64,000 bases of DNA from Microbacterium nymphoidis (GCF_021044885.1 NZ_JAJNOD010000001.1:806001-870000); one strand, 5' to 3'; counted from the first letter of the stretch, positions 7,235 to 18,022 are shown. The notes: generated by a model not told the origin, from the letters alone. Numbers and translations are program-made.

Positions 7235-10075
7235 TCAACTACCGGCAAGTCCGCGAAGCACGTACTGCAAGATGCCGCCGTTGCGGTAGTAGTCGGCCTC
7301 ACCGGGGGTGTCGATGCGCACCACGGCGTCGAACACGACCTCCTGCTTGCCCTCGGGCGAGAACTCGCTCGGGGTCGCGGTGACCTTGACCGTCTTCGGG
7401 GTGACGCCCTCGTTCAGCGCCTCCAGGCCCTCGATCGAGACGATCTCCGTGCCGTCGAGGCCGAGCGATGCCCAGCTCTCACCGGCGGGGAACTGCAGCG
7501 GGACCACACCCATGCCGATGAGGTTGGAGCGGTGGATGCGCTCGAAGCTCTCGGTGATGACCGCCTTGACGCCCAGCAGGCTGGTGCCCTTGGCAGCCCA
7601 GTCGCGCGACGAACCCGAACCGTACTCCTTGCCGCCGAAGACGACGAGGGGCGTGCCCTGTGCCTGGTAGTTCTGCGACGCGTCGTAGATGTAGGACTGC
7701 GGACCACCGGGCTGGGTGAAGTCGCGGGTGAAGCCACCCTCCACCTCGGCGCCGTCGTTGACCGCACGCACCAGCTGGTTCTTCAGGCGGATGTTCGCGA
7801 ACGTGCCGCGGATCATCACCTCGTGGTTTCCACGGCGCGAGCCGTAGGAGTTGAAGTCCTTCTGGGCCACACCGTGCTCGGTGAGGTACTGCGCGGCGGG
7901 CGTACCCGCCTTGATGTTTCCGGCCGGGCTGATGTGGTCGGTCGTGACCGAGTCGCCCAGCGTCGCCATCACGCGCGCGCCGACGATGTCGGTCACCGGG
8001 GTGAGCTCCATCGTCATACCGTCGAAGTACGGCGCCTTGCGCACGTAGGTCGAATCGGCGTCCCACTCGAAGACCGGACCGGTCGGGGTGGGCAGGCTCT
8101 TCCAGCGCTCGTCGCCGTCGAAAACGGTGGCGTACTGGGTGATGAACTGCTCGCGCGAGATGGAGGAGTCGATGATCTCCTGCACCTCCTCCGGGGCGGG
8201 CCAGATGTCCTTGAGGAACACGTCGTTGCCCTCGCCGTCGACACCGAGCGCGTCGTTGTCGAAGTCGAAGTGCATCGAGCCGGCCAGAGCGTAGGCGACC
8301 ACCAGCGGCGGCGAGGCCAGGTAGTTCATCTTCACGTCGGGGCTGATACGACCCTCGAAGTTGCGGTTGCCGGACAGCACGGCCGTGACAGCAAGGTCGT
8401 GGTCGTTGATGGCGCCCGAGACCTCGGGGATGAGCGGACCGGAGTTACCGATGCAGATGGTGCAGCCGTAGCCAACGGTGTAGAACCCGAGACCCTCGAG
8501 GTCCTTGTCGAGTCCGGACTTCTCGTAGTAGTCGGTGACGACCTTCGAGCCCGGGCCGAGCGTGGTCTTGACCCACGGCTTCTGCTTCAGGCCCTTCTCG
8601 CGCGCCTTGCGTGCGAGCAGACCCGCGGCGATCATCACCGAGGGGTTGGACGTGTTGGTGCACGAGGTGATGGCGGCGAGGGTGACCGCGCCATTGTCGA
8701 GGATGTACTTCTGGCCCTCGGGCGTGGTGACCTCGACCGGGTTGGAGGCCTGCGGGGCCGCGGAGGACGCGAGCACCTTGGGCGCCGTCACGGCCGCCTC
8801 GATCTCGACCTCCTCACCCGGGACCGAACCAGCGTCGGAGGCGGGGAACGATCCGGCGTCCGCCACGTCCACGGGCGTGGCCTCGGCGTAGTTCAGGATG
8901 TCCTGCTCGAACTGGGTCTTGGCCTCGGACAGCAGGATGCGGTCCTGCGGACGCTTCGGGCCGGCGATGGACGGGACGACCGTCGACAGGTCCAGCTCCA
9001 TGTACTCGGAGTACGAGGGCTCGTTCGCGGCGTCGTGCCAGAGCTTCTGCTCCTTCGCGTACGCCTCGACGAGAGCCACGGCGTGCTCGTCGCGACCGGT
9101 GAGACGCAGGTAGTCCAGCGTCACGTCGTCGATCGGGAACATGGCCGCGGTGGAGCCGAACTCCGGCGACATGTTGCCGATGGTGGCGCGGTTGGCCAGC
9201 GGCACCGAGCCGACGCCCTCACCGTAGAACTCGACGAACTTGCCGACCACGCCGTGCTTGCGCAGCATGTCGGTGATCGTGAGGACCACGTCCGTCGCGG
9301 TGACGCCCGCGGGGATCTCCCCGGTCAGCTTGAAGCCGACCACACGCGGGATCAGCATGGAGACGGGCTGGCCGAGCATGGCGGCCTCGGCCTCGATGCC
9401 GCCCACGCCCCAGCCCAGCACACCCAGGCCGTTGACCATCGTGGTGTGCGAGTCGGTGCCGACGCAGGTGTCGGGGTAGGCGCGCAGCACGCCGTTGACG
9501 TTGCGGTCGTAGATGACCTTCGCCAGGTGCTCGATGTTGACCTGGTGGACGATTCCGGTGCCCGGGGGAACGACCTTGAAGTCATCGAAGGCGGTCTGGC
9601 CCCAGCGCAGGAACTGGTAGCGCTCGCCGTTGCGCTCGTACTCGATCTCGACGTTGCGCTCGATGGCGTCGGGCCGGCCGAACAGGTCCGCGATCACCGA
9701 GTGGTCGATGACCATCTCGGCGGGCGAGAGCGGGTTGATCTTGCTCGGGTCGCCGCCGAGGGCGGTGACAGCCTCACGCATGGTGGCGAGGTCCACGATG
9801 CAGGGCACACCGGTGAAGTCCTGCATGACAACGCGGGCCGGCGTGAACTGGATCTCGGTGTCGGGATCGGCATCCGGGTTCCAGGAGCCGAGAGCCTGGA
9901 TCTGCTCCTTGGTCACGTTCGCGCCGTCCTCGGTGCGCAGGAGGTTCTCCAGCAGCACCTTCAGGCTGAAGGGGAGCTTCTCGTAACCCGGGACCTGATC
10001 GATCCGGAAGATCTCATAGTCGGTGCTGCCGACCGTCAGGGTGCTCTGTGCACCGAAGCTGTTCACCGTTGACAC
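7235..10075 (-). CDS. acnA: Aconitate hydratase A
   Basis: 946 residues, the usual length for monomeric AcnA/IRP-type aconitase. GTG start at 10075 with AAGGAGAG 8 nt upstream. It converts citrate to isocitrate in the TCA cycle in the cytoplasm. The [4Fe-4S] cysteines are in [10 protein letters not shown] and [14 protein letters not shown]. Substrate and swivel-domain motifs are visible in [32 protein letters not shown] and [19 protein letters not shown] roughly 45-residue acidic insertion near residue 400 ([19 protein letters not shown]...) is seen in actinobacterial enzymes. The gene is transcribed alone. A 24-bp palindrome upstream suggests control by a MarR- or TetR-type regulator. Very confident. 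Confidence 0.97.
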   Translation of the reverse strand: MSTVNSFGAQSTLTVGSTDYEIFRIDQVPGYEKLPFSLKVLLENLLRTEDGANVTKEQIQALGSWNPDADPDTEIQFTPARVVMQDFTGVPCIVDLATMREAVTALGGDPSKINPLSPAEMVIDHSVIADLFGRPDAIERNVEIEYERNGERYQFLRWGQTAFDDFKVVPPGTGIVHQVNIEHLAKVIYDRNVNGVLRAYPDTCVGTDSHTTMVNGLGVLGWGVGGIEAEAAMLGQPVSMLIPRVVGFKLTGEIPAGVTATDVVLTITDMLRKHGVVGKFVEFYGEGVGSVPLANRATIGNMSPEFGSTAAMFPIDDVTLDYLRLTGRDEHAVALVEAYAKEQKLWHDAANEPSYSEYMELDLSTVVPSIAGPKRPQDRILLSEAKTQFEQDILNYAEATPVDVADAGSFPASDAGSVPGEEVEIEAAVTAPKVLASSAAPQASNPVEVTTPEGQKYILDNGAVTLAAITSCTNTSNPSVMIAAGLLARKAREKGLKQKPWVKTTLGPGSKVVTDYYEKSGLDKDLEGLGFYTVGYGCTICIGNSGPLIPEVSGAINDHDLAVTAVLSGNRNFEGRISPDVKMNYLASPPLVVAYALAGSMHFDFDNDALGVDGEGNDVFLKDIWPAPEEVQEIIDSSISREQFITQYATVFDGDERWKSLPTPTGPVFEWDADSTYVRKAPYFDGMTMELTPVTDIVGARVMATLGDSVTTDHISPAGNIKAGTPAAQYLTEHGVAQKDFNSYGSRRGNHEVMIRGTFANIRLKNQLVRAVNDGAEVEGGFTRDFTQPGGPQSYIYDASQNYQAQGTPLVVFGGKEYGSGSSRDWAAKGTSLLGVKAVITESFERIHRSNLIGMGVVPLQFPAGESWASLGLDGTEIVSIEGLEALNEGVTPKTVKVTATPSEFSPEGKQEVVFDAVVRIDTPGEADYYRNGGILQYVLRGLAGS

Positions 10076-10197
10076 GAGGTTCTCTCCTTAGCGTCTTTCG
10101 TCACCGCTGCGTTCCATCTTGGAGCGCCGAACCGATCAGGGCTAGCAAGGCCCGCCTAACCAGTGTGCGCCGCGAACGCCGCTCGCAACAGCAGGGA

Positions 10198-10221
10198 ATT
10201 TATCTTGACGTCAAGATAAAT
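10198..10221. promoter_or_regulatory. 24-bp perfect palindromic operator candidate upstream of acnA
   Basis: Perfect dyad with 12-bp arms, core ATCTTGACGTCAAGAT, starting 123 bp upstream of the acnA start. It is AT-rich in a GC-rich background, and its TTGACG could serve as a -35 element. The symmetry and length suit a MarR-type dimer; the regulator is not in the window. The neighbouring genes on the other side end here, so acnA is the likely target. Confidence 0.55.
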
Positions 10222-10260
10222 CTATCACGATGCGGGCCGCCGCTCGGCAGCCACGCCACA

Positions 10261-10304
10261 ACGCCGCAGTGGGTGCGACCGACCGGTCGTACCCACTGCG
10301 GCGT
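10261..10304 (-). terminator. Hairpin terminator after the dut-DUF3710-DUF3159 operon
   Basis: 14-bp perfect arms (10261-10274 and 10291-10304) around a 16-nt centre that itself pairs further. It starts 12 bp beyond the DUF3159 stop. It separates that operon from the acnA promoter. No long U-tract. Confidence 0.6.
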
Positions 10305-10316
10305 GTCGCCGTCGGA

Positions 10317-11159
10317 TCAGTCCGTGGCGGGCGCTGCAGCGGCGGGGCCGTCGGCGGATCCGGCATCGGCGCGACGGTACAAGGCGCGGACGGTCAGCCA
10401 CGTCACGGCCACCAGCGGGGCGAACAGCGGCAGCCCCATCACGAGCTTCAGTGTGCCGAGCAGCGCGACCGCGCTGGACTCGCTTCCGGGCTGCAGCGAC
10501 GCCAGGTAGACCGGGAACTGCACGGCCAGGCGCAGGAAGAACAGCGCCGCCCAGGCGATGGCGAGCCAGAAGTACACTCGCCGCTTGCGCTTGGAACGTC
10601 GCCACGCGGTGCCCTCTCCCATCAGGTACCCCGCTGCCAGCCCGATGAGTGACCAGCCGATCAGCGCGGAGACCAGCAGCGCCAGCCCGTAGGCGGCGTT
10701 GGTGATGAGTCCGGGGACGAAGTTGTTCGATGCATTGCCGGTGAACAGCGCCAGAGCCGCCGCGACGACCGCAGCCATCAGCCCGCCGATCGCCGCCGTG
10801 GGCGTGGAGCGCGCCATCAGCCGCAGCACCGTGAAAACGACCGCCAGGCCGACAGAGATGATGAGGGCCGGGATGAGCTTCTGCATGCTGTCGCCGGTCC
10901 ACAGCGTGAAGGCGAGGATGAAGGCGAGACTCGGCAGCACGCTCTCGGCGATCCCGCGCCAGCCCCCCATGGCCGCCCACACCACGTGTCCGGTGGATGC
11001 CTGCCGCGAGGGATCAAGACCGGCCTGGCGCGCCGCATTGCCGAGCGCGGCGCTCAGCAGGTCCGAGGCGGAGGGCTCGGGCGGCGTCAGCGCGGTGCCC
11101 TCGCTGTCAGCGGTGGATCCGCCGTCAGACGTGGAGCCGCTCCCCTGCTTGTCGGTCAC
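10317..11159 (-). CDS. DUF3159 family membrane protein
   Basis: 280 residues. The N-terminal ~60 residues are Ser/Gly/Thr-rich and cytoplasmic-looking, followed by six or so hydrophobic segments (for example AESVLPSLAFILAFTLWTG, LIPALIISVGLAVVFTVL and IGGLMAAVVAAALALFTG). The last loop WRRSKRKRRVYFWLAIAWAALFF is positively charged, marking the inside. The family is an actinobacterial membrane protein of unknown function, regularly found after DUF3710 and dut. The ATG overlaps the DUF3710 stop by 3 bp, so the genes are coupled. Confidence 0.88.
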   Translation of the reverse strand: MTDKQGSGSTSDGGSTADSEGTALTPPEPSASDLLSAALGNAARQAGLDPSRQASTGHVVWAAMGGWRGIAESVLPSLAFILAFTLWTGDSMQKLIPALIISVGLAVVFTVLRLMARSTPTAAIGGLMAAVVAAALALFTGNASNNFVPGLITNAAYGLALLVSALIGWSLIGLAAGYLMGEGTAWRRSKRKRRVYFWLAIAWAALFFLRLAVQFPVYLASLQPGSESSAVALLGTLKLVMGLPLFAPLVAVTWLTVRALYRRADAGSADGPAAAAPATD

Positions 11160-11746
11160 GCCGCTCCCGGCGCTGCCGGCATCTTCAGCGGGATGAGATC
11201 GCGCGGCGGCATCGGCGAGCCGCCGCGCACCACGACGATCGAGCGGAACAGGTCCTCGACCTGCTCGGCCGCCGCCGTGTCATTGGTGGCAGCACCGCCG
11301 ATGACACCGCGCAGGAACCAGCGCGGGCCGTCGACTCCGACGAACCGAGCCAGCCGCATCTCGGATGAGCTGCCCGCCACGACGGGCACCTCGGCGAGAA
11401 GCTCGGGACCGAGGGGCCCCTCCCGCTCCTCCACTCGCCCGCCCTGCTGGCGCACCTGCTCGCTGATCTGCGCGCGGGTCTCCTCCCAGAGTCCCGTGGT
11501 GCGCGGCGCCGCGAAAGGCTGCACCTGCAGCGACGAGTCGGCGTAGTCGAGCCCGACCGCGACGATCCGCTTGCTCTGCTCCTCCACCTCGAGGCGCAGG
11601 TTGAGCCCTTCGCGCGGCAGCACCTTGATGCCCCCGAGATCGATGTAGGGGCGAACCGGGTTCGCCTCCGACTCGTCGAACGGGCCGCTGGTGGCGCGGT
11701 CCTCGGGTGCGGACTTCTCGGCCGACGTGGGCGTCTCGTCGCTCAT
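11156..11746 (-). CDS. DUF3710 family protein
   Basis: 196 residues, soluble, with an acidic start (MSDETPTSAEKSAPEDRATS) and the family core YIDLGGIKVLPREGLNLRLEVE ... LQVQPFAAPRTTGLWEETR, ending FRSIVVVRGGSPMPPRDLIPL. The family is confined to actinobacteria and has no assigned activity. The start overlaps the dut stop and the end overlaps the DUF3159 start, so the order dut, DUF3710, DUF3159 is one translationally coupled operon, a conserved actinobacterial arrangement. Confidence 0.9.
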   Translation of the reverse strand: MSDETPTSAEKSAPEDRATSGPFDESEANPVRPYIDLGGIKVLPREGLNLRLEVEEQSKRIVAVGLDYADSSLQVQPFAAPRTTGLWEETRAQISEQVRQQGGRVEEREGPLGPELLAEVPVVAGSSSEMRLARFVGVDGPRWFLRGVIGGAATNDTAAAEQVEDLFRSIVVVRGGSPMPPRDLIPLKMPAAPGAA

Positions 11747-12198
11747 GCGTTCACTCCTGTCTGTGTGCCGTAACCGGTGGATCCGAATCCGCCCTCGCCT
11801 CGCGCGGAGCCGGGAAGCTCCGCCACGGGGATGAAGGTGGCACGGGTGACCGGCATGACGATGAGCTGAGCGATCCGGTCGCCGACGGCCACGTCATACG
11901 CGGCCTTGCGATCGGTGTTCAGCAGGGAGACCTTGATCTCGCCGCGATAGCCCGCATCGACGGTCCCGGGCGAGTTGACGATCGTGATCCCGTGCTTGGC
12001 AGCAAGACCGCTGCGAGGAACCACGAAGGCCGCATAGCCGTCAGGCAGGGCGATCGAGACGCCGGTGGGAACGAGGGCCCGCTCACCCGGCTCCAGTCGC
12101 AGAGCCACCGCGGAGCGCAGGTCGGCGCCGGCGTCACCGGGGTGGGCGTAGCTCGGAGGCTCGGATGCGACAATGAGGACGTCAACGGAATCGGTCAC
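11743..12198 (-). CDS. dut: dUTP diphosphatase
   Basis: 151 residues from GTG 12198. It hydrolyses dUTP to dUMP and pyrophosphate, keeping uracil out of DNA and feeding thymidylate synthesis. All five trimeric dUTPase motifs are visible: AHPGDAGADLRS, PRSGLAAKHGI, NSPGTVDAGYRGEIKV, RIAQLIVMPV, and the C-terminal P-loop-like RGEGGFGSTG. The reading frame continues upstream of the GTG, but motif 1 lies about 20 residues from the chosen start, as expected. Divergent from the DUF3093 gene with only 33 bp between starts, so their promoters must overlap. Confidence 0.95.
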   Translation of the reverse strand: MTDSVDVLIVASEPPSYAHPGDAGADLRSAVALRLEPGERALVPTGVSIALPDGYAAFVVPRSGLAAKHGITIVNSPGTVDAGYRGEIKVSLLNTDRKAAYDVAVGDRIAQLIVMPVTRATFIPVAELPGSARGEGGFGSTGYGTQTGVNA

Positions 12199-12231
12199 CC
12201 CACGAGGGTAATGCAGAATGCAGGGCGAAGA

Positions 12232-12702
12232 ATGACCTCCACCCCCACCTACCGCGAGCGTCTCACGCCCTCCCTCTGGATCCTGCTGTCCGCAGCGGTG
12301 GTTGCACCCATGGTGGCGCTGGTGTTCGTCCGCGTGGAGCCGACGATCGCATTGGCCATCGGAGCTGCCGTCGGCTTCGCCATCATCTGCGCCCTGATCG
12401 CGCTTTCCCCTCGCGTGGAGATCTCCGGCGGCGAGCTGCGCGCGGGTCGCGCTCACATTCCCGTGGACTTGCTGGGAACTCCCGCACACGCCGTGAACGA
12501 CGAAGCCCGCGCTGCTCGAGGTCAGGGCCTCGATGCGCGGGCTTGGCATCTGATCCGGGGCGGGATCGACGGCATCGTCACGATTCCCGTGATCGATCCC
12601 GCCGACCCGACGCCGGTCTGGGTGGTGTCCTCCCGGACACCGGATCGCCTGGCTGCGGCGATCGTCGCTGCGCAGCTTACGCAGCGCACTCCCGACAGAT
12701 AG
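12232..12702 (+). CDS. DUF3093 family membrane protein
   Basis: 156 residues. Two hydrophobic segments near the N-terminus (SLWILLSAAVVAPMVALVFV and IALAIGAAVGFAIICALIAL) precede a soluble beta-rich domain (RVEISGGELRAGRAHIPVDLLG ... WVVSSRTPDRLAAAIVAA). This is the actinobacterial DUF3093 layout, a small PH-like domain tethered to the membrane, of unknown function. An alternative in-frame ATG at 12211 would add seven residues. Its 3' end overlaps the convergent DUF4193 gene by 26 bp. Confidence 0.87.
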   Translation: MTSTPTYRERLTPSLWILLSAAVVAPMVALVFVRVEPTIALAIGAAVGFAIICALIALSPRVEISGGELRAGRAHIPVDLLGTPAHAVNDEARAARGQGLDARAWHLIRGGIDGIVTIPVIDPADPTPVWVVSSRTPDRLAAAIVAAQLTQRTPDR

Positions 12703-12970
12703 GACCGGAAGCGGTCTCGTGGTCCAGCTGGGAACGGTGCTTGACCAGGAAGCAGCTCACGCAGGTGAACTCGTCCTCCTGGGGGGGAAGCACGACGACG
12801 TCGAGTTCGAGGTCGGAGAGGTCGGCGCCGGGGAGCTCGAACCCTGAGGGGTTGTCTGCATCCTCGGAATCGATCGACCCGGACGCCTTGTCGGGTACGC
12901 GTTCCTTGAGGGCCTCGATCGACTCGCTTTCGTCCTCGTTCTTGCGGGGTGCGTCGTAATCGGTGGCCAT
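12677..12970 (-). CDS. DUF4193 family protein with a Cys4 zinc-ribbon-like end
   Basis: 97 residues, ATG at 12970. The N-terminus is very acidic (DYDAPRKNEDESESIEAL) and the C-terminus carries a four-cysteine motif (CVSCFLVKH ... CRECAA), suggesting a zinc-binding treble-clef or ribbon. The family is small, actinobacterial and uncharacterised; one member type is near dut/sepH in many genomes. The extreme acidity and Zn motif resemble RNA-polymerase-associated small proteins, but there is no direct evidence here. Confidence 0.9.
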   Translation of the reverse strand: MATDYDAPRKNEDESESIEALKERVPDKASGSIDSEDADNPSGFELPGADLSDLELDVVVLPPQEDEFTCVSCFLVKHRSQLDHETASGPICRECAA

Positions 12971-13191
12971 GACGGGTATATCTCTTCTTCCGTAAATGTG
13001 GGGGTCACCTGTGTGAACAGGCGGCGATAGTTTGCATGACCGTGGGAAGTTTCGCAAATGGGTGTTTTCCCAGCTTCGCCATGCATCCCTCGCAGCCGAT
13101 CAAACTCGCGGCACGCCCGCGGTATTCCCCGCCTCTGCCGGTGCGCGTGGGAGCATGAAACGAACCCACACAGCGGAAGAGGCGTGGCGAA

Positions 13192-14289
13192 ATGGAACAG
13201 CTCACCATCATCGGTACCGAGGGCGAACGACTCGTCCTGGTCACCGAGGCCGGCGACCGTTATGCGCTCGCCATCGATGACGTCCTGCGGACCGAGCTGA
13301 AGAAGGCCGCGCGCCGGGAAGCCGCCCCGGAGGCGCCGCATGCGAGCCCCCGCGACATCCAGACCCACATCCGCGCCGGTCTGTCCACCACAGAGGTGGC
13401 GGAGCTGTTGGGCACCACCGTGGAGGCAGTGCAGCGCTACGAAGGCCCGGTGCTGGCCGAACGCGAGCACATCGTGAGCCAGGCGCTGGCGGTCCCGGTG
13501 CTGGTCGGCAGCGAAGTCGAACCCGATGGAACGCTGAGTTTCGGCATGGCCATCCGGGCCAAGCTCGCCGAAGCGGAGGCCTCCGGTGAGCGCTGGACCA
13601 GCTGGAAGGGCGAGGACGGCTGGATCGTCAAGCTCGAGTTCGTCTCCGGAGAGGTCGAGCACGACGCACGCTGGGGCTTCGATCCGCGGCGCAGCACGCT
13701 GTCCCCGCAGAACTCCGCCGCGACGCAGCTGTCGCGTCAGGGGTCGCTCCCCGAGGGCCTCATCCCCCGCCTGCGGGCGCTGGACACGACGCCCGCAACG
13801 GCGGCAGCGACGACAGCGACGCCATGGAAGGACGAGTCCCGCTTCGACAGCGGCGCCTTCGGCCCCCGGCGCCTGCCCGATCCTGCACCGTCCGACGCCG
13901 GGGACGGCGCCGAGACCCCGCAGCGGCCCAGCACGGCCGTGGACGCCGCCATGAATCGCGCCCCGGAGCCCGACCGCCCCACGCACCCCGACACCGCTGA
14001 CCTTCTGGAAGCGCTACGGCGCCGCCGTGGTCAGCGCGAGCCCGCACCCGCTTTGGAAGACGAGGGCGCCGGTCCGGGACTGGTCACAGCACCCGCCCCG
14101 CTGGCCCGCATCGATGCCACTCCGGCAGCACCCGCGCCGGCGCCCGCCCCGGTGGAGGCCGGGGACGACGCCGAGATCGTCGCGGAGAAGCAGGCGGCCG
14201 CCGAGCGTGACAACGGCAAGGGGCGGCGCGGACGCACGTCGATGCCCAGCTGGGACGAGATCGTCTTCGGCGCACGTACCGAGGACTGA
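13192..14289 (+). CDS. sepH: Septation protein SepH
   Basis: 365 residues, ATG at 13192. The N-terminal DUF3071 domain (about residues 1-170) includes the helix-turn-helix-like part RDIQTHIRAGLSTTEVAELL and the conserved WTSWKGEDGWIVKLEF. A long Ala/Pro/Asp-rich linker and a basic C-terminal patch (KGRRGRTSMPSWDEIVFGAR) follow. SepH binds FtsZ and promotes its assembly into rings in actinobacteria (known for Streptomyces and mycobacteria). Divergent from DUF4193 with a 221-bp promoter region. Confidence 0.93.
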   Translation: MEQLTIIGTEGERLVLVTEAGDRYALAIDDVLRTELKKAARREAAPEAPHASPRDIQTHIRAGLSTTEVAELLGTTVEAVQRYEGPVLAEREHIVSQALAVPVLVGSEVEPDGTLSFGMAIRAKLAEAEASGERWTSWKGEDGWIVKLEFVSGEVEHDARWGFDPRRSTLSPQNSAATQLSRQGSLPEGLIPRLRALDTTPATAAATTATPWKDESRFDSGAFGPRRLPDPAPSDAGDGAETPQRPSTAVDAAMNRAPEPDRPTHPDTADLLEALRRRRGQREPAPALEDEGAGPGLVTAPAPLARIDATPAAPAPAPAPVEAGDDAEIVAEKQAAAERDNGKGRRGRTSMPSWDEIVFGARTED

Positions 14290-14296
14290 CCCGCGC

Positions 14297-15418
14297 TCAG
14301 ACCGCGAAGGCTCCGGCGCGGATGAGCGGCACGATCGTCTCCTCCGGCGTGATGCCGCCGTGCTGGCCGACCATCTTCTGGGGACGGGTGTCGGTTCCGC
14401 GATCGTCGTAGTAGGCCCAGATCCCGCGACTGACCACGAGCAGATCACCGATTCGCGGCGCGACTTCGGGATGGACCTCGCCGAACAGACCGAGCGCGAT
14501 CGCCTCGTCGCGCGTGATCACATCGGCCGTGTTCTGCGCATCGGCCGCCCAGCGGGCATGAACGCGAGACCGGTCGGCGCCCGATTCGGTATAGACGTGC
14601 AGCATCCGCGGCTCGCCGCCGACGTGCGCCACCCCGTCCCAGCGCGGGTCGTCCTCCCCGAGGAGCACGTGGCGGAATCGCGGCACGTCGATCATGCCGT
14701 GATCAGCCGTCATGACGAGACCGATGTCGTCCGGAATCGGAACCATGAAGGCGCCGTCGACGTCTTCGAGAGCCGCGCGCCACTGCGGCGAGGCGACACC
14801 GAATTTGTGGCCGGCCTTGTCAACCTCCGGCAGGTAGCAATACACCAGTGCACCCTCGTGCTGCGCGGCAAGGCGCACAGCCACCGAGACCCGGTTGGAG
14901 ATGTTGTCGACAGCCACGTACTCGCTCCCGCGCAGAATGGCGCGCGTAAAGCCGGAGTCGGCATACTCCCCCGGTCCGACCGCGAACGACGGACGTCCCT
15001 CGGACGCTGCGCGCTCGAACACGGTCTCGCTGCGCTGCCAGGTGCGCGGATCGACACCTTCGCGTTCCCAGCCGCTGAGCTGGTTGACCAGCATGTCGGA
15101 GCCGGGATCGAGGACCTTGTAGCCCACGAGCCCGTGCTGCCCGGGGTCGGATCCGGTGAGCAGCGAGGTCAGGGCGGCCGCCGTGGTGGATGGGAAGACC
15201 GACCGCGCCACATCCCGGCGCCGCATGAGCGAGCCGAGGCGCCGCGCGTGCCCGGTGTGGGCCCGCAGTTGCAGGGCGCCGAGACCGTCGACGACACAGA
15301 GCACCCCGGAGCGTGCGGAACCGAATCGTCCCTCGCTCCCCAGCGATTCCAGGACATCCGACGCCACCCCGGTGATGCTCCGAGCGTGCGCGGGCGCGGC
15401 AGGTAGCATGAGGGACAT
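14297..15418 (-). CDS. Alkaline phosphatase superfamily protein (type I phosphodiesterase/nucleotide pyrophosphatase)
   Basis: 373 residues, ATG at 15418 ([13 protein letters not shown]). The nucleophile motif is [15 protein letters not shown], metal ligands are in [11 protein letters not shown], and the second metal site is TADHGMIDV plus [14 protein letters not shown] near the end. No signal peptide is seen, so it is likely cytoplasmic. The family hydrolyses phosphodiester or pyrophosphate bonds; the substrate cannot be read from sequence. It is divergent from parC (85 bp) and converges closely on sepH (7 bp between stops). Confidence 0.87.
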   Translation of the reverse strand: MSLMLPAAPAHARSITGVASDVLESLGSEGRFGSARSGVLCVVDGLGALQLRAHTGHARRLGSLMRRRDVARSVFPSTTAAALTSLLTGSDPGQHGLVGYKVLDPGSDMLVNQLSGWEREGVDPRTWQRSETVFERAASEGRPSFAVGPGEYADSGFTRAILRGSEYVAVDNISNRVSVAVRLAAQHEGALVYCYLPEVDKAGHKFGVASPQWRAALEDVDGAFMVPIPDDIGLVMTADHGMIDVPRFRHVLLGEDDPRWDGVAHVGGEPRMLHVYTESGADRSRVHARWAADAQNTADVITRDEAIALGLFGEVHPEVAPRIGDLLVVSRGIWAYYDDRGTDTRPQKMVGQHGGITPEETIVPLIRAGAFAV

Positions 15419-15503
15419 CGGGGCCCAGTCTCGCACATTTCCCCGATGCACCCCTGCTGTCAGGGCGTTTCCCTCCACCCGAGTCTCCGGAGATCCACAC
15501 CGC

Positions 15504-17951
15504 ATGGCACGCAAGTCGACCGATATCGAGCCCGTCGTCGAGCGCATCGAAGACGTCGATGTCTCGGCGGAGATGCAGGGATCATTCCTCGAGTACGCCT
15601 ATTCGGTCATCTATTCTCGCGCTCTGCCCGATGCCCGCGACGGGATGAAGCCGGTGCAACGCCGCATCCTGTACCAGATGGCCGAGATGGGCCTTCGCCC
15701 CGACCGTGGCCACGTCAAGAGCGCGCGCGTGGTCGGCGATGTCATGGGCAAGCTGCACCCGCACGGCGACTCAGCCATCTACGACGCCCTGGTGCGTCTC
15801 GCGCAGCCGTTCTCCCTGCGGGTCCCGCTGGTGGACGGTCACGGCAACTTCGGCTCCCTCGATGACGGGCCCGCCGCTTCCCGGTACACCGAGGCGCGCA
15901 TGGCGCCCCCCGCGATGGCGATGACGGAGAGCCTCGACGAGGACGTCGTCGACTTCATCCCGAACTACGACGGTCAGTACCAGCAGCCGGCCGTGCTGCC
16001 TGCCGCATTCCCGAACCTGCTCGTGAACGGCGCGAGCGGCATCGCCGTGGGCATGGCCACCAACATGGCGCCGCACAACCTGATCGAGGTCGTCGCCGCG
16101 GCGGTCCACCTGCTGGAGAACCCCGAGGCCACCACCGAAGAGCTCATGGAGTTCGTGCCGGGGCCCGACTTCCCCTCCGGCGGCATCGTCATGGGTCTGG
16201 ACGGCGTCAAGGACGCCTACGCCACCGGGCGCGGCGCGTTCAAGGTGCGCGCCAAGACGTCGATCGAGTCGCTGGGCCCGCGCAAGACCGGCATCGTCGT
16301 CACCGAGCTGCCCTATCAGGTCGGTCCCGAGCGGGTGATCGAGAAGCTCAAGGACGCCGTGACGGCGAAGAAGCTGCAGGGCATCAGCGACGTCCACGAC
16401 TTCACCGACCGCAACCACGGTCTCCGGATGGTGATCACCGTCAAGACCGGGTTCGATCCCGCCGCGGTGCTGGAGGCCCTCTACCGTTTCACACCGCTCG
16501 AGGACTCGTTCTCGATCAACAACGTCGCCCTGGTGGACGGTCAGCCCCAGACGATGGGGCTCAAAGAGCTGCTGCGGGTGTACCTCGACCACCGGATCGA
16601 AGTGGTCACACGGCGCAGCCAGTACCGCCTCGACCGGAGACGCGAACGTCTGCACTTGGTCGAGGGCCTGCTCATCGCGATCCTCGACATCGACGAGGTC
16701 ATCCAGGTCATCCGGACCTCCGATGACTCGGATGCGGCTCGTTCGCGACTTCAGCAGGTGTTCGATCTCTCCGAGCGTCAGGCCGAGTACATCCTGGAGC
16801 TGCGCCTGCGGCGCCTGACGAAGTTCTCCCGGATCGAGCTGGAAACCGAGCGGGACAAGCTGACGGCCGAGATCGAAGAGCTCGAACGCCTGCTCGGTGA
16901 CCCGGTGCTGTTGCGCGGCCAGGTCGCGCGCGAGCTCGACGCTGCCGCGGAAGCCTACGGGACGCCACGGCGCACGCTGTTGCTCAACGCCGCACCGCCG
17001 AAGGCCCGCACGGCACGGGCAGCGGCCGCTGCCGACCTGCAGTTCGCGGACGCGCCGACGCTGCTGCTGCTGTCCGCGTCCGGCCGCGCGGTGCGCGTGG
17101 ACGGCGACGGCGAGACCCCGCTGACGCCGCCGACGCGACGCAGCAAGCACGATGCGGTGCTCGCACGCCTGCACACGACGACTCGGAGCGAGATCGGCGC
17201 GGTGACCTCCCACGGGCGTGTGCTGCGCTTCTCCCCCGTCGACCTGCCCTCGGTGCCGCCGGCGTCGGTACAGCTCGCCGCGGGTGTGGCGCTCAAGGAC
17301 TACCTCGGCATCACCGACAAGGCCGAGCGCATCCTCGCGCTCATCCGCTTCGACGACAACACTCCCCTGGCGCTCGGCACCCGCGACGGCGTCGTCAAGC
17401 GCGTCATCCCCTCCGCACTCCCCGTCCGTCCGGAGCTGGAGATCATCTCGCTGAAGACCAAGGACATGGTCGTCGGCGCCGTTCCAGCACCCGACGACGC
17501 GGAGCTCGTGCTCGTTTCCAGTGACACGCAGCTACTGCACTTCCCCGCCGAGAGCGTGCGGCCTCAGGGTGCCCCCGCGGGCGGTATGGCGGGCATCAAG
17601 CTCGGCGCGGGTGCATCCGTCATCTTCTTCGGCGCGGTGGCTCCCGGAGCTGCCGCACAGGTGGTCACCGTCTCCGGCTCTGACGCCATGCTCGCCGGCA
17701 CCGACGCGGGGCGGGCGAAGGTGAGCGACTTCGCCGAGTTCCCGGGCAAGGGACGCGCCACGGGTGGCGTGCGTTCCCAGGCACTGTTGAAGGGCGAGGA
17801 TCGCCTGACCCTGGCATGGGTGGGCGAAGACCCGCGGGCGATCGGCGCCGATGGTGCAGTGCGTCAGCTCCCCGCCGGGGGCGCCAAGCGCGACGGGTCC
17901 GGTGTGCCGTTGGAGTCCGCCATCGCCTGGGTCGGCACCGCGATCGCCTGA
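15504..17951 (+). CDS. parC: DNA topoisomerase IV / gyrase-type subunit A
   Basis: 815 residues from ATG 15504 ([12 protein letters not shown]). The breakage-reunion domain has the catalytic tyrosine at residue 128 ([10 protein letters not shown]) and a wild-type quinolone region, [12 protein letters not shown], with Ser90 and Asp94 in the positions linked to resistance. The C-terminal beta-pinwheel is short and lacks an obvious GyrA box (QRRGGKG), which favours ParC-type over GyrA. The partner subunit parE lies at 18,597-20,684 on the other strand. Together they decatenate chromosomes and relax supercoils. Confidence 0.9.
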   Translation: MARKSTDIEPVVERIEDVDVSAEMQGSFLEYAYSVIYSRALPDARDGMKPVQRRILYQMAEMGLRPDRGHVKSARVVGDVMGKLHPHGDSAIYDALVRLAQPFSLRVPLVDGHGNFGSLDDGPAASRYTEARMAPPAMAMTESLDEDVVDFIPNYDGQYQQPAVLPAAFPNLLVNGASGIAVGMATNMAPHNLIEVVAAAVHLLENPEATTEELMEFVPGPDFPSGGIVMGLDGVKDAYATGRGAFKVRAKTSIESLGPRKTGIVVTELPYQVGPERVIEKLKDAVTAKKLQGISDVHDFTDRNHGLRMVITVKTGFDPAAVLEALYRFTPLEDSFSINNVALVDGQPQTMGLKELLRVYLDHRIEVVTRRSQYRLDRRRERLHLVEGLLIAILDIDEVIQVIRTSDDSDAARSRLQQVFDLSERQAEYILELRLRRLTKFSRIELETERDKLTAEIEELERLLGDPVLLRGQVARELDAAAEAYGTPRRTLLLNAAPPKARTARAAAAADLQFADAPTLLLLSASGRAVRVDGDGETPLTPPTRRSKHDAVLARLHTTTRSEIGAVTSHGRVLRFSPVDLPSVPPASVQLAAGVALKDYLGITDKAERILALIRFDDNTPLALGTRDGVVKRVIPSALPVRPELEIISLKTKDMVVGAVPAPDDAELVLVSSDTQLLHFPAESVRPQGAPAGGMAGIKLGAGASVIFFGAVAPGAAAQVVTVSGSDAMLAGTDAGRAKVSDFAEFPGKGRATGGVRSQALLKGEDRLTLAWVGEDPRAIGADGAVRQLPAGGAKRDGSGVPLESAIAWVGTAIA

Positions 17952-18022
17952 CGCTGCTTCATCGCGCGCACATCGCTCGAATCCTCATCGAATGAGAGCA
18001 AGGTGCGCACAATGGACCGGGC

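Noticed and set aside
6983-10072. Long open frame (about 1,000 codons) antisense to acnA
   Set aside because: The opposite strand encodes a complete aconitase with all motifs. Long antisense frames are expected in GC-rich DNA. No ribosome-binding site or domain.
15771-17213. Long minus-strand frame across parC
   Set aside because: Antisense shadow of a full-length topoisomerase gene; translation is low-complexity Arg/Leu/Gly.
15504-17951. Calling this gyrA
   Set aside because: No canonical GyrA box is visible in the C-terminal domain, and it sits close to a ParE-type gene instead of next to recF/gyrB. GyrA/GyrB should be elsewhere.
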